From NCBI GenBank assembly GCA_015059105.1, contig SVBB01000007.1, positions 1 through 64,000 on the forward strand: 64,000 bases of DNA, given 5' to 3'. The notes below the pieces were generated by a model that was given only the letters and a program-made list of their open reading frames with translations, ran no database searches and was not told the origin of the DNA. The position numbers and the translations under genes were made by a program. Below are positions 43,407-52,041 of the stretch, piece by piece. This stretch comes from Erysipelotrichaceae bacterium. Lineage in GTDB: Bacteria; Bacillota_I; Bacilli_A; RFN20; CAG-826. Numbering within the stretch: the first letter of the stretch is position 1; each line of letters starts with the position of its first letter.

Positions 43407-44535
43407 TATAAACACCTCCTAAATAAACGCATAAGAATAGTATCAAAGCAGGGATGACAACTAAGCAAACCATACCGATAATCTTTTTCTTTGTATAGAT
43501 GGACGAGCTCCATTCGTAATGGTCTAAAACACAGGCAATCATATTTGCAATCAAGATGGAGAAACCAACGCCTTCTGGAAGGGCCGCTAAATAACGAATG
43601 AAGACTGTTGATACCGCCGCGATAATTCCAAACATCACTCGTGACGGAGGATTGATTGGAGATGTGACTGGGTCGGTCAACATGAAGACCGCTCCAAAAA
43701 GAACACCACCAGAGAATAAGGAATATAAAGTGAACATCCATGGATTAACATCATTATTCTTTCCAAAGACGCTTAATCCAACAATTAAGGATAAAAGGGT
43801 GAATGTTCCTAAATAAGAGAGGATGATTCGATAGTCCGCACTTCTTCTAATTAATAGATAAACCATTCCCACTAAAATCGTAATCTTATATACTTCGCCA
43901 AGGGTTCCTGGAATTCTTCCTAGGAATAAATCGCCAAGCGAATAATAATTCATGTTGTTAACAAAATTATCTAATGTGGAAGATAGACCACCGGAAAGCA
44001 TTGATGGACCTGCTACCGCATCAGGGGCAGTATAGAACCATGTATCAACATATTTAACGTATTGGCTGCCAAAACATAATTTCGCGAAAAGCATTCCCAC
44101 CACCGCTGGGTTAAAGATATTGCTACCAAGCCCTCCGAAGACAAGTTTACCAAAAACGATACCAACTAATGCTCCGATGATAACGGCGTATATAGGCGCG
44201 CCTGCTGGCATCACCAATGTGAATATCGTCGCGGTAATAGAAGCGCTTAAAACATTGTTTCTATTGAAATGATGGTCTTTATAAGCGTACTGGAACCACT
44301 CTTTAAAAGTTCTCTTCGTGCCATCTTTTGGAGGCATATTTCTTAAGCCCACGTAGATGAATTCACTAAGAATCATAATCGCTAAAGAAATCGCATAGAA
44401 AATAAGTGTGTTAATTGGATAAACAACAAAGGAAAAGATAAGTGTCGGGGCCAAAGCGATTAATACATCGCTCATCATACGGGTGACATCAGCTTTTCTT
44501 CTTAGATGTGGAGAATTCTCTTTTACAATTGTCAT
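43399..44535 (-). CDS. rnfD: Rnf complex subunit RnfD
   Basis: A 378-residue, about ten-helix subunit. It has SPHLRRKADVTRMMSDVLIA at the start, FGGLGSNIFNPAVVGMLFAK and TDPVTSPINPPSRVMFGI; the covalent-FMN Thr lies in the DGLSGAT-like region, here around PDAVAGPSMLSG, not exactly conserved. The ion pathway is formed with RnfA, E and G. It overlaps rnfC by four bases. Confidence 0.95.
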   Translation of the reverse strand: MTIVKENSPHLRRKADVTRMMSDVLIALAPTLIFSFVVYPINTLIFYAISLAIMILSEFIYVGLRNMPPKDGTKRTFKEWFQYAYKDHHFNRNNVLSASITATIFTLVMPAGAPIYAVIIGALVGIVFGKLVFGGLGSNIFNPAVVGMLFAKLCFGSQYVKYVDTWFYTAPDAVAGPSMLSGGLSSTLDNFVNNMNYYSLGDLFLGRIPGTLGEVYKITILVGMVYLLIRRSADYRIILSYLGTFTLLSLIVGLSVFGKNNDVNPWMFTLYSLFSGGVLFGAVFMLTDPVTSPINPPSRVMFGIIAAVSTVFIRYLAALPEGVGFSILIANMIACVLDHYEWSSSIYTKKKIIGMVCLVVIPALILFLCVYLGGVYNG

Positions 44536-45833
44536 AACTTCGCCATTATCTTCGCTTTTCTAATATAATCAGTCACATTTATCTTGGATGTGCATGAATA
44601 TGAGCACAAACCACATTCGATACATTTTAAAGGATTGAGTTTCTTCACTCTTTCTTTATCCATCGCTTTCACCGCGTTCATAATCTGCACTGGTTCAAGA
44701 TGGGTTGGGCAAGAAAGAACACAAGAACCACATCGTACACATGGCTCTTCATGATATTCAGTCTTATCTAAAACGATGATAGAAGTCACAGTTTTAGAAA
44801 TGATGACGTCATCATTAGGAACAGATGCACCCATCATTGGACCACCTAAAATGAATACCTTTTCTTTATCAGGATTTTTATATCCACCACAGAGAGGAAT
44901 TAATTCTTTAATCGAGGTACCAACGCGAACCCTAAAGTTCTTTGGATAGTTGATACCATCCCCTGTAATCGTAATATTTCTTTTAATAACTGGCATGTTA
45001 TATTTAACAGCCTTATATAAACCAACTATTGTCGAAACGTTGAAATTGATAATCCCACGATTAGACGGAAGTTCGCCTTGTTTGAGTTTGATGCCAGTCG
45101 CATTCTTAATCATTTCCACTTCCCATCCTTGAGGATAGTAGTTACCGACTAAGCATAATTCAATTCCAGAACCTGCGTATTCTTTGATAACTTGGTCATA
45201 AACCATCTTTATATCTTTATATTTCTTTTTGATACAAATCTTCGCATGCTTACAGTTAAATGCTTGCATCACATATTTAATACCGTCCATGATGCGATAT
45301 GGATATTCGAGCATTAATCTATGGTCAGCAGTAATATATGGTTCGCATTCGATACCATTGATTAAAATCATATTAATTGGTTTATCGGTTTGAAATTTGA
45401 CATATGTAGGGAAAGATGAACCACCTAAACCCACTAAAGCGCAATCTTTAATAATCTGGGTCATCTCTTCTTTACTTAAGGCAGCAATCTCTTCTGGAGT
45501 TCTTGTTTTAACAGATGGATCATACGTTTCTTGAAAATCATTTTCAATCTTCATAAAATCGACAAGCTTTCCGTTACGATGATAATGCTTTTCAGTTCCA
45601 AGATAAGTTCCAGAACAAGGCGCATGGATTGGTTGGTCAAAGAAAGGTCCATGACGCATCCCAATCTTTTGACAGCAATTGACATGTTCGCCTTCTTTAA
45701 CAAGGATATCAGCAGTCGCACATCTCGCATTTGTCACAGGACAAAAAAGATATTTTGGATTTACATATCTGATGGAAGGTAAAAGACTGGTAAGATTTTT
45801 GCTATCTTCAATATATCTAGTTTTAGATATCAT
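44532..45833 (-). CDS. rnfC: Rnf complex subunit RnfC
   Basis: A 433-residue peripheral NAD-side subunit. It has CALVGLGGSSFPTYVKF (NADH/FMN region), LINGIECEPYITADHRLMLE, and two [4Fe-4S] ligand sets, CVRCGSCVLSCPTHL and CIECGLCSYSCTSKI. The start at 45833 lacks a Shine-Dalgarno; the sequence TGGTAAACT with eight bases to ATG, an extended -10 variant, suggests that the operon transcript has almost no leader. First gene of the Rnf operon. Confidence 0.95.
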   Translation of the reverse strand: MISKTRYIEDSKNLTSLLPSIRYVNPKYLFCPVTNARCATADILVKEGEHVNCCQKIGMRHGPFFDQPIHAPCSGTYLGTEKHYHRNGKLVDFMKIENDFQETYDPSVKTRTPEEIAALSKEEMTQIIKDCALVGLGGSSFPTYVKFQTDKPINMILINGIECEPYITADHRLMLEYPYRIMDGIKYVMQAFNCKHAKICIKKKYKDIKMVYDQVIKEYAGSGIELCLVGNYYPQGWEVEMIKNATGIKLKQGELPSNRGIINFNVSTIVGLYKAVKYNMPVIKRNITITGDGINYPKNFRVRVGTSIKELIPLCGGYKNPDKEKVFILGGPMMGASVPNDDVIISKTVTSIIVLDKTEYHEEPCVRCGSCVLSCPTHLEPVQIMNAVKAMDKERVKKLNPLKCIECGLCSYSCTSKINVTDYIRKAKIMAKL

Positions 45834-45878
45834 ACTTATATAGTTTACCACAATTATTTTATAAATAAATAATAGGCA

Positions 45879-45900
45879 TAAAAAAACCACCGAAGTGGCA
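45879..45900 (-). terminator. Terminator between methyltransferase and rnf
   Basis: On the minus strand GCCAC, the tetraloop TTCG and GTGG form a short GC-rich stem followed by TTTTTTT. It ends the transport/methyltransferase transcript. Confidence 0.8.
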
Positions 45901-45904
45901 TTTT

Positions 45905-46474
45905 CTATCTCTTCACCATGATGAGTTTGTAATAAGTGTCGCTTTCGCTTAACTCAATGGGTTTGAAATATTTTAGAAATGGCTTTATCTCTTCTTCTGG
46001 AGAGAGCAACGATCTCGATACTCCCAAGGCATGCTGTTTATGATGAGAATTGAGTTCACCTCTTCCAATATCGTGGATGATGGCAAATAGACCATCTTCT
46101 TTTAATAATTGATTGGCCTTATTCACATAACCATCAACATCTAAGAAATGTGGAAATGCATCAAAACAAACAATCGCGTCAAATGGTTCATCTTCATATT
46201 GATAAAAATCTGCATTTACAAACTTGACGCGTTCATCGTTGATTCTTTCTTTTGCATATTTAAGCATTTCGTCTGATAAATCTAACGCGACCACTTCCCC
46301 GTTATTACGAGAAGCGAGTTTTTCAGAGATGATACCTTTACCGCATCCTAAGTCGAGAATGCGGTGGCAACGAGTGACGAACAAAGAATCCAAAAGATCA
46401 TCGATGATTTTCTTGTCTTCATGGACATAGTTCACCGCGACCGCATTAAAGTATTCTTTGATATTCTCGTTCAT
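45905..46474 (-). CDS. SAM-dependent class I methyltransferase
   Basis: A 189-residue Rossmann methyltransferase: motif I ILDLGCGKGIISEKLA, motif II VVALDLSDEMLKYAK, motif IV IVCFDAFPHFLD and ADFYQY. Substrate unknown. It begins on the last base of the binding-protein stop codon, so it belongs to the iron-transporter operon and might modify the ligand. UbiE/methyltransf_11-like. Confidence 0.85.
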   Translation of the reverse strand: MNENIKEYFNAVAVNYVHEDKKIIDDLLDSLFVTRCHRILDLGCGKGIISEKLASRNNGEVVALDLSDEMLKYAKERINDERVKFVNADFYQYEDEPFDAIVCFDAFPHFLDVDGYVNKANQLLKEDGLFAIIHDIGRGELNSHHKQHALGVSRSLLSPEEEIKPFLKYFKPIELSESDTYYKLIMVKR

Positions 46475-47625
46475 TATTTTGCTAATTCTTTCAAATCGAC
46501 TTGTTTATAACCGCCCATACCATATTGATGAGCCTTGATTTCATTATACATTTCTTTACCTAAGAACTTAGTAGTAATTTCATTCATCTTCTCATCGAGA
46601 TTAACAGTGAATTCTTCGTGAGCAATAGAAGCAACATAATATGTGGACATGAGTTGGATTTCTAAATTTGAATAGTAAGCATTATAAGGCATGAGTTGAT
46701 ATGTTTCACCAGTTTGGAAAGCATCTAAAGCATCATACTTGGCTTTGTTACCTTCTTTTTTATAGTCAGCGATAAAGCCATTGATACCAGCAGTATCCAT
46801 TAAGATATGGTCTGGGTTAGTCGCTTGTAATTTTTCCATATCTAATGTCACTTGGCCTTTGGAGATGACTTTGCCGTCTTTATCTTTGAATTCCATATCA
46901 TCGATTGCGGATTTAGCTTTCGCATATTTTAGAACTGGGAATCCGAGGAAAGATCCATACATACTGGTTTGTCCCCAGTTGCCAACACCGCCGACATAAT
47001 AAGTTTCTTCTGTCATTTGTAAATCTTTAAAATCATCTGCACAGTCTTCGATGAAGTGATTGAGAGCTGAAGCGCGTTCGCTCCTATTAAACGCTAAACC
47101 TAAGGCGAGGAAGGAATTCATCGTTGCAGTATCAAACACCCCATCTCCACCTTGCTTTAATCCGAGAACTGGAACATTGATTGTTTTTTGAAGTTCGTCG
47201 TTAGCGTCCGCAGATAAGAAAGAAACGATAATATCAGGTTTAGCTGCCGCAATCTTTTCCGCATCTGCAACTTGGGCCATTGGACCACCTTTACCGATAA
47301 CTGGTAAAGTTTTGAAAGTGTCATAACCCGCCATATAATATGGTCTTAAAGCTTGACCAACACCAAAGGTCGTTCCACTATCGATTTCTTCCACACCAAC
47401 GAGTTTGCTGATGTCGCCGATATAAGAATAATAACGAAGAGCACCCGCACCGATGCAGATGACTCTATTCGTCTTTCCTTTTTCGATTCTAACGTTTCTG
47501 CCTTGCCCATCTAAAATCGTGACAAATTCTGGTTCGGCACTTGAGGAAGGTTGACTTGAGCCGCACCCTACCATAAATGGCACTAATAGTAAGGTAAATA
47601 AAGCTTTACTTTTCATAGATAACAT
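46474..47625 (-). CDS. ABC transporter substrate-binding lipoprotein (iron complex type)
   Basis: A 383-residue FepB/FecB-like binding protein. The signal peptide ends with lipobox FMVGC (Cys near residue 21). It has GQGRNVRIEKGKTNRVICIG, AAKPDIIVSF and NPDHILMDTAGI, typical of class III binding proteins that capture siderophore, haem or cobalamin. An in-frame ATG three codons later (47616) is also possible. The ligand is not determinable. Confidence 0.9.
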   Translation of the reverse strand: MLSMKSKALFTLLLVPFMVGCGSSQPSSSAEPEFVTILDGQGRNVRIEKGKTNRVICIGAGALRYYSYIGDISKLVGVEEIDSGTTFGVGQALRPYYMAGYDTFKTLPVIGKGGPMAQVADAEKIAAAKPDIIVSFLSADANDELQKTINVPVLGLKQGGDGVFDTATMNSFLALGLAFNRSERASALNHFIEDCADDFKDLQMTEETYYVGGVGNWGQTSMYGSFLGFPVLKYAKAKSAIDDMEFKDKDGKVISKGQVTLDMEKLQATNPDHILMDTAGINGFIADYKKEGNKAKYDALDAFQTGETYQLMPYNAYYSNLEIQLMSTYYVASIAHEEFTVNLDEKMNEITTKFLGKEMYNEIKAHQYGMGGYKQVDLKELAK

Positions 47626-48358
47626 AATCTCCTTTTTCTAACTTAATTATCTTTGATTTGACGTTATATACTTCGTCAATAATTGCTTCTTTTATTTCGT
47701 TTTTACTGCAAATCGCATATATTTTTCCATTTTTTAAGAAAATGAATTTATCGCCTATTGCTAATGCTTGATTGATATCGTGCATCGATATTAAGAACGA
47801 CTTATTTTTCTTCTTTTCTTCTTTGATGATGTCTAACACCCTTAGCTCCGCGTTGATATCTAAGTTATTCGTCGGTTCATCAAAGATCAATAATTTGCTC
47901 TCTTGAATCAAACCTCTAACTAGAGATACAATCTGTCTTTCGCCACCAGATATTTGGTTGGTTTGTTTATCTTTTAATTCCTGTAAACCAAATTTAGAAA
48001 TATATTCATTTGTAAGGTTGATATCGTTCTTATTTGGATAGATTTTGTAATAAGGTAATCTTCCTAAAATGACGGTATCAAACACAGTTAAGTCATTACC
48101 AGAAATAAGCTGAGGAACATAAGAGATATAATCCGCTTTTTCTTTCGCATTTAATTCTTTGATGTCCTTATCAAAATACGAGATAGAACCTTCTTTAGTT
48201 TTATTGTTTCCTAATAGCAAAGAGAGAAGCGTTGTTTTCCCAACGCCATTTGGACCAAGCAAAATGACGCATTCACCTTGCTTAATATCAAAAGAAACAT
48301 CATCCAGGACTTTTTTATTCTTGTTATATGAGAAGGAAAGATTAGATACCTTAAGCAT
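47606..48358 (-). CDS. ABC transporter ATP-binding protein (FepC/FecE type)
   Basis: A 250-residue ATPase. Walker A GPNGVGKTTLLSLLLGN, signature QISGGERQIVSLVRG, Walker B LLIFDEPTNNLDI and switch MHDINQAL. It overlaps the permease by eight bases and the binding protein by 20. Confidence 0.93.
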   Translation of the reverse strand: MLKVSNLSFSYNKNKKVLDDVSFDIKQGECVILLGPNGVGKTTLLSLLLGNNKTKEGSISYFDKDIKELNAKEKADYISYVPQLISGNDLTVFDTVILGRLPYYKIYPNKNDINLTNEYISKFGLQELKDKQTNQISGGERQIVSLVRGLIQESKLLIFDEPTNNLDINAELRVLDIIKEEKKKNKSFLISMHDINQALAIGDKFIFLKNGKIYAICSKNEIKEAIIDEVYNVKSKIIKLEKGDYVIYEK

Positions 48359-49403
48359 GTTTCTTCCTCCCTACTAATAAAATAACGATGAAGATAGGCG
48401 CACCTAATATTGAAGTGATTGCTCCAACAGGAAGTGAGAAGCCACTTAATAAAATGCGTGAAATAATGTCGCTGAAAAGAAGAACAACCGCCCCCATCAA
48501 TGAAGATGTAATTAACAAATAACGATGATCATTACCGACGAGTTTACGGCATACTTGAGGAACGATTAAACCGATAAACCCAATGATACCCACTAATGAA
48601 ACACAAACAGCAGTCAATAAAGAAGCAAGTAACAGAGAGATAAATCTAAAGACATTGAGGTTGATGCCTAATGTTGAAGAAGTGTCTTCGCCAAGTAACA
48701 TCGCATTATAACGATAAGAAAAGATGAGGAAGAACACTAATGATATAACCGCGACCACCAAGATGATTAAGTCGTCAACATAATTCGCTCTTCCTAAATC
48801 CCCAAATGACCAATAGACGGCAGTAGCCAGAGTTGTGTCACTCGCGAAATATTGAATGAGTGTTGTTAAGCCAGTACAAAATGTTCCAAAAGTGATGCCT
48901 ACTAACACTGTCGTCGCATTGTTGAATTTATTAATTCTTGATAATCCTAAAACAAGAAGGATTCCAAGTAATGCAAATAAGAAAGCGATACCAGAAGTGA
49001 AATATGGGTTAGTAATCGTAATGTTTCCCCCATTAAAAGCAATCACTCCACCGCCAATTATGATAATCGCGATATTTGCTCCTAATACTGCGGCATTAGA
49101 AACGCCTAATGTCGTAGGAGAAGCCATCACATTATTGCTCATCGTCTGCATGATGACACCAGACAAAGATAAGGCGATACCGACGAGCACCGCTGCTACT
49201 ATTCTCGGCAATCTAATATTTTGAACGATGATGATATTAGTCTCATCCCCAATTCCAAATAACCCTTTTAATCCATCGACAAAGGATATATTTGAAGAGC
49301 CGATAAAGATTGAAGAGAAGAATAAAACAATCAATAAAATTACTAAAACTGCGAGAGTGATACTTCTTTTCTTTGATAACGACATGATAGCCTTTTCGTT
49401 CAT
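48351..49403 (-). CDS. ABC transporter permease (FecCD family)
   Basis: A 350-residue permease with about ten helices. FecCD signature: LRLPRIVAAVLVGIALSLSG, then VMQTMSNNVMASPTTLGV and SLVGIIGFIGLIVPQVCRKL and HRYLLITSSLMGAVVLL. Two ATGs compete (residue 1 or 7); AAAGG lies before the second. First gene of permease-ATPase-binding protein-methyltransferase, divergent from a TetR regulator. Confidence 0.93.
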   Translation of the reverse strand: MNEKAIMSLSKKRSITLAVLVILLIVLFFSSIFIGSSNISFVDGLKGLFGIGDETNIIIVQNIRLPRIVAAVLVGIALSLSGVIMQTMSNNVMASPTTLGVSNAAVLGANIAIIIIGGGVIAFNGGNITITNPYFTSGIAFLFALLGILLVLGLSRINKFNNATTVLVGITFGTFCTGLTTLIQYFASDTTLATAVYWSFGDLGRANYVDDLIILVVAVISLVFFLIFSYRYNAMLLGEDTSSTLGINLNVFRFISLLLASLLTAVCVSLVGIIGFIGLIVPQVCRKLVGNDHRYLLITSSLMGAVVLLFSDIISRILLSGFSLPVGAITSILGAPIFIVILLVGRKKHA

Positions 49404-49483
49404 AGCATATCTATCTTATAAGATAAGGAAAGTAAGTACCTAGCAAAAAAGAAACAAAAATAGTATAATGTGTTCGATTTCTT

Positions 49484-50032
49484 ATGAGATACAAAAAAGA
49501 TGAACTTACCGCGTTAGATAAGATATATATCGCGACTGCATTACTGATTAAGAACGTTGGTTATAACGAATTCAATTGTTCAAACATCATCAAGTCCGCA
49601 GGTATAAGTCGTTCCACATTCTACGTTTATTTTAAAACCAAAGACCAAGTCATCATGTATATATGTGACGACATATTTAACAATATATTTTTAAAAGAAA
49701 AGAACCACGATTTTTCTAAAGACAACATCGACACATTAAAAGAATTGCTCGTAAAATCATTCTTCTATTTTCTTGATGAAAGAGAGATTGTTCTATCAAT
49801 TCTTAATAGCAACGCATCAAACATTTTCATGTCAAGACTTAGAAAAAGGCTTAAACCATTTATTCTCGCGATGGTTAATAAAAAAATAATCGGCAATAAC
49901 TCTATTCCCGAAGAAATTAAAATTCATCAATATATCAATGGTTATACGGCTTTACTTCAATATTATCTCCGTCACGGATACGAAATATCACCAGAAAAAA
50001 TATGCTCTTATTATTTTCAATTTTATAAATGA
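49484..50032 (+). CDS. TetR/AcrR family regulator
   Basis: A 182-residue repressor-type protein. The N-terminal helix-turn-helix is IYIATALLIKNVGYNEFNCS, then NIIKSAGISRSTFYVYFKTK; the rest is a ligand-binding helical domain. It lies 80 bases from the divergent iron-type importer, so it may regulate it. TATAAT sits 14 bases before the ATG without a clear Shine-Dalgarno. Confidence 0.85.
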   Translation: MRYKKDELTALDKIYIATALLIKNVGYNEFNCSNIIKSAGISRSTFYVYFKTKDQVIMYICDDIFNNIFLKEKNHDFSKDNIDTLKELLVKSFFYFLDEREIVLSILNSNASNIFMSRLRKRLKPFILAMVNKKIIGNNSIPEEIKIHQYINGYTALLQYYLRHGYEISPEKICSYYFQFYK

Positions 50033-50038
50033 GACACA

Positions 50039-52012
50039 CTATGTGCTCTCTTTTTCTAAATATCTTTCAAATTCATATTCGAACAAGAAAGTTTGTTGAT
50101 TATTTGGGCTATATTTGCATAATAAGATAAATGGCACAAGAATGAACATCCAGAAATTATTACCTAGCCCAAGATAATGAGCTTGTTGATTATGGACAAA
50201 GATGAAATCTAAAGAAGCAACTAAGATAATCAAAGAAGCGCATACGATATTTTGGATAAGAGAAAATTTATCCCCGTGGAAGAAAATTTGTGAGTTGTGC
50301 ATGCCGTATTTCCTTTCATAAAAAAGCCTAAGGAAAAATACGATGTACATGAAAACCACACTAACAACAGAGAGAAGCAAATATGAGTTAGGGAACCAGA
50401 AATTGATAAGGATATTTTCTTCAACCCCATAAACCATCGCATAACGATTTGAAAAATAATATATCGTTATTAATGCTCCTAAAGGAATTAAAGAAAGGGA
50501 ATGCCATAAAACGCGAACATATTTCTTTTTGTTATCAAGGAAGGCAGGCTGGAAGAATAAAAACAGCAAGATGATGTAATTAATTGCTATGACTTGGAAA
50601 ACGTTGCCAGGAACATATTTATAAACAAGTCCTTCTAAGTCATATCCCCATGCGGTAACGATAACTAAAACAACAGTTTCAACTGTCGCAATATACAAAA
50701 ACATCGCGAGATTATAAAGAAGTTTACGAATAAGATCTGTAGGCCTTCTAATTCGGCTAACAGTGATAAAGAAATCTAAGAAAATCGATATAACCCATGC
50801 CGTTTTAAATGTCTCAAGCAAAACAGGATTTGCTAAAGCAGAAAGGGCTGGAATCTTAAGAGTCGCCAACAAAGCAAGTATGAATAAAATAATTGAAGCT
50901 GCACGAACAATTCTTCCAAAAATGATAATCACTGCATCTGGGATACCAACATGGATATTCCAATCGTTTGGCACTTCGCTATTTTCTTCACTGTTCGGTG
51001 TTGCACTAATAAGTCGTGGTTTGATATTAGCAAACAATAATCTAAGGAAAATAGAGAAGAAAATAAAGAAGAAAGTGATACCGACAAATAGGAGAATCAA
51101 ACCAACTATTTGAAGGATGAAATTCGTCGCACGACCTTGCTCACGTGCTGGTAAAAAATCGTTGTAAAAATCTACGGATTTACCAGAAACATTACTGAGA
51201 AGTTGTGAAAATGCGGCATTTATTTCACCTACACCTTTATTTACTTTAAGAAGCAAGTAATCTTGATCAAGCTCCGTGTATAATCCTTCCGTAACAACTT
51301 TGACATTACTAATTTCGCTAACCGCATTCCCATCAAAAACAAAACTACATGTGAAGTGTGTGCCAAAAAGCACATCTCCAAAAGTGAAACGGCAGAGATA
51401 AGAATTAACTCCTAGATTGGAACCAAATTGGTACACAAACCTTTCAAAAGTTAAAGCCGATTCATCAATGATAGTCTTTGAATATGTAAAATCATTAAAA
51501 TACAAGATATTGTTGCTTTGGTAAAATATGGCAGTAGAACCATCAGCCTCATCAACACTATCACTAACATAATAATACTCCATGCCAGTAACAATATCGT
51601 GCCCAGTTGATCCTTTGGAAATGACTGCGTTTCTTACATCTTGATATGTCTGACCATAAAAGTAGTTGGTGTTGTTTACTGATCTTGAAAATAGCAAAGC
51701 ACCGGCAGTAATGACTAACGCAAAAAAAGCAGAAACAATTCCAAAAGCGATTCTTTTGCCTTTGAGATTCTTACTACGTTTGCCCATGAGATGTTCTTTG
51801 CTGGCGGCAGGATACCCATCAAGTCCTTCTAAGGATAGTTCTATTTCATAAAACTTATTTATTTTTTCGAGATTCTTTTTATTCGGACGAAAATAACCTT
51901 TTTCATAGCAAAAAAGCATCGTGCGAGACATGCCCATCTGCTTGGCTGCTTCTTTGATTGTGAGGCCTTTATTTTCTCTTAAAGATATCAAATGTAGATT
52001 ATAATTTTTCAT
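50039..52012 (-). CDS. Membrane-bound XRE regulator with sensor and polytopic domain
   Basis: A 657-residue protein of unusual design. Residues 1-60 are an XRE helix-turn-helix (LRENKGLTIKEAAKQMGMSR). A first membrane helix lies near 90-112, then an outer domain of about 210 residues (YFYGQTYQDVRNAVISKGST), then a second helix near 335, a cytoplasmic loop, and six or more further helices to the end. I know no standard family with this layout. The start at 52012 (MKNYNLHLISL) avoids an overlap with the divergent gene. The neighbour is a lipase-like lipoprotein whose promoter it shares. Confidence 0.75.
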   Translation of the reverse strand: MKNYNLHLISLRENKGLTIKEAAKQMGMSRTMLFCYEKGYFRPNKKNLEKINKFYEIELSLEGLDGYPAASKEHLMGKRSKNLKGKRIAFGIVSAFFALVITAGALLFSRSVNNTNYFYGQTYQDVRNAVISKGSTGHDIVTGMEYYYVSDSVDEADGSTAIFYQSNNILYFNDFTYSKTIIDESALTFERFVYQFGSNLGVNSYLCRFTFGDVLFGTHFTCSFVFDGNAVSEISNVKVVTEGLYTELDQDYLLLKVNKGVGEINAAFSQLLSNVSGKSVDFYNDFLPAREQGRATNFILQIVGLILLFVGITFFFIFFSIFLRLLFANIKPRLISATPNSEENSEVPNDWNIHVGIPDAVIIIFGRIVRAASIILFILALLATLKIPALSALANPVLLETFKTAWVISIFLDFFITVSRIRRPTDLIRKLLYNLAMFLYIATVETVVLVIVTAWGYDLEGLVYKYVPGNVFQVIAINYIILLFLFFQPAFLDNKKKYVRVLWHSLSLIPLGALITIYYFSNRYAMVYGVEENILINFWFPNSYLLLSVVSVVFMYIVFFLRLFYERKYGMHNSQIFFHGDKFSLIQNIVCASLIILVASLDFIFVHNQQAHYLGLGNNFWMFILVPFILLCKYSPNNQQTFLFEYEFERYLEKEST

Positions 52013-52041
52013 TTTTTCTAAATATAGTATACTAGATTTAA
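52013..52041. promoter_or_regulatory. 29-bp divergent promoter region with shared palindrome
   Basis: Only 29 bases separate the start codons of the XRE membrane gene and the lipase-like gene. AGTATACT (52026-52033), an 8-bp palindrome, provides TATACT as -10 for the plus gene with eight bases to ATG; TATATT (52026-52021 on the minus strand) also lies eight bases from the minus ATG. Both transcripts would be leaderless, and the polymerases would compete for the same DNA. Confidence 0.6.
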
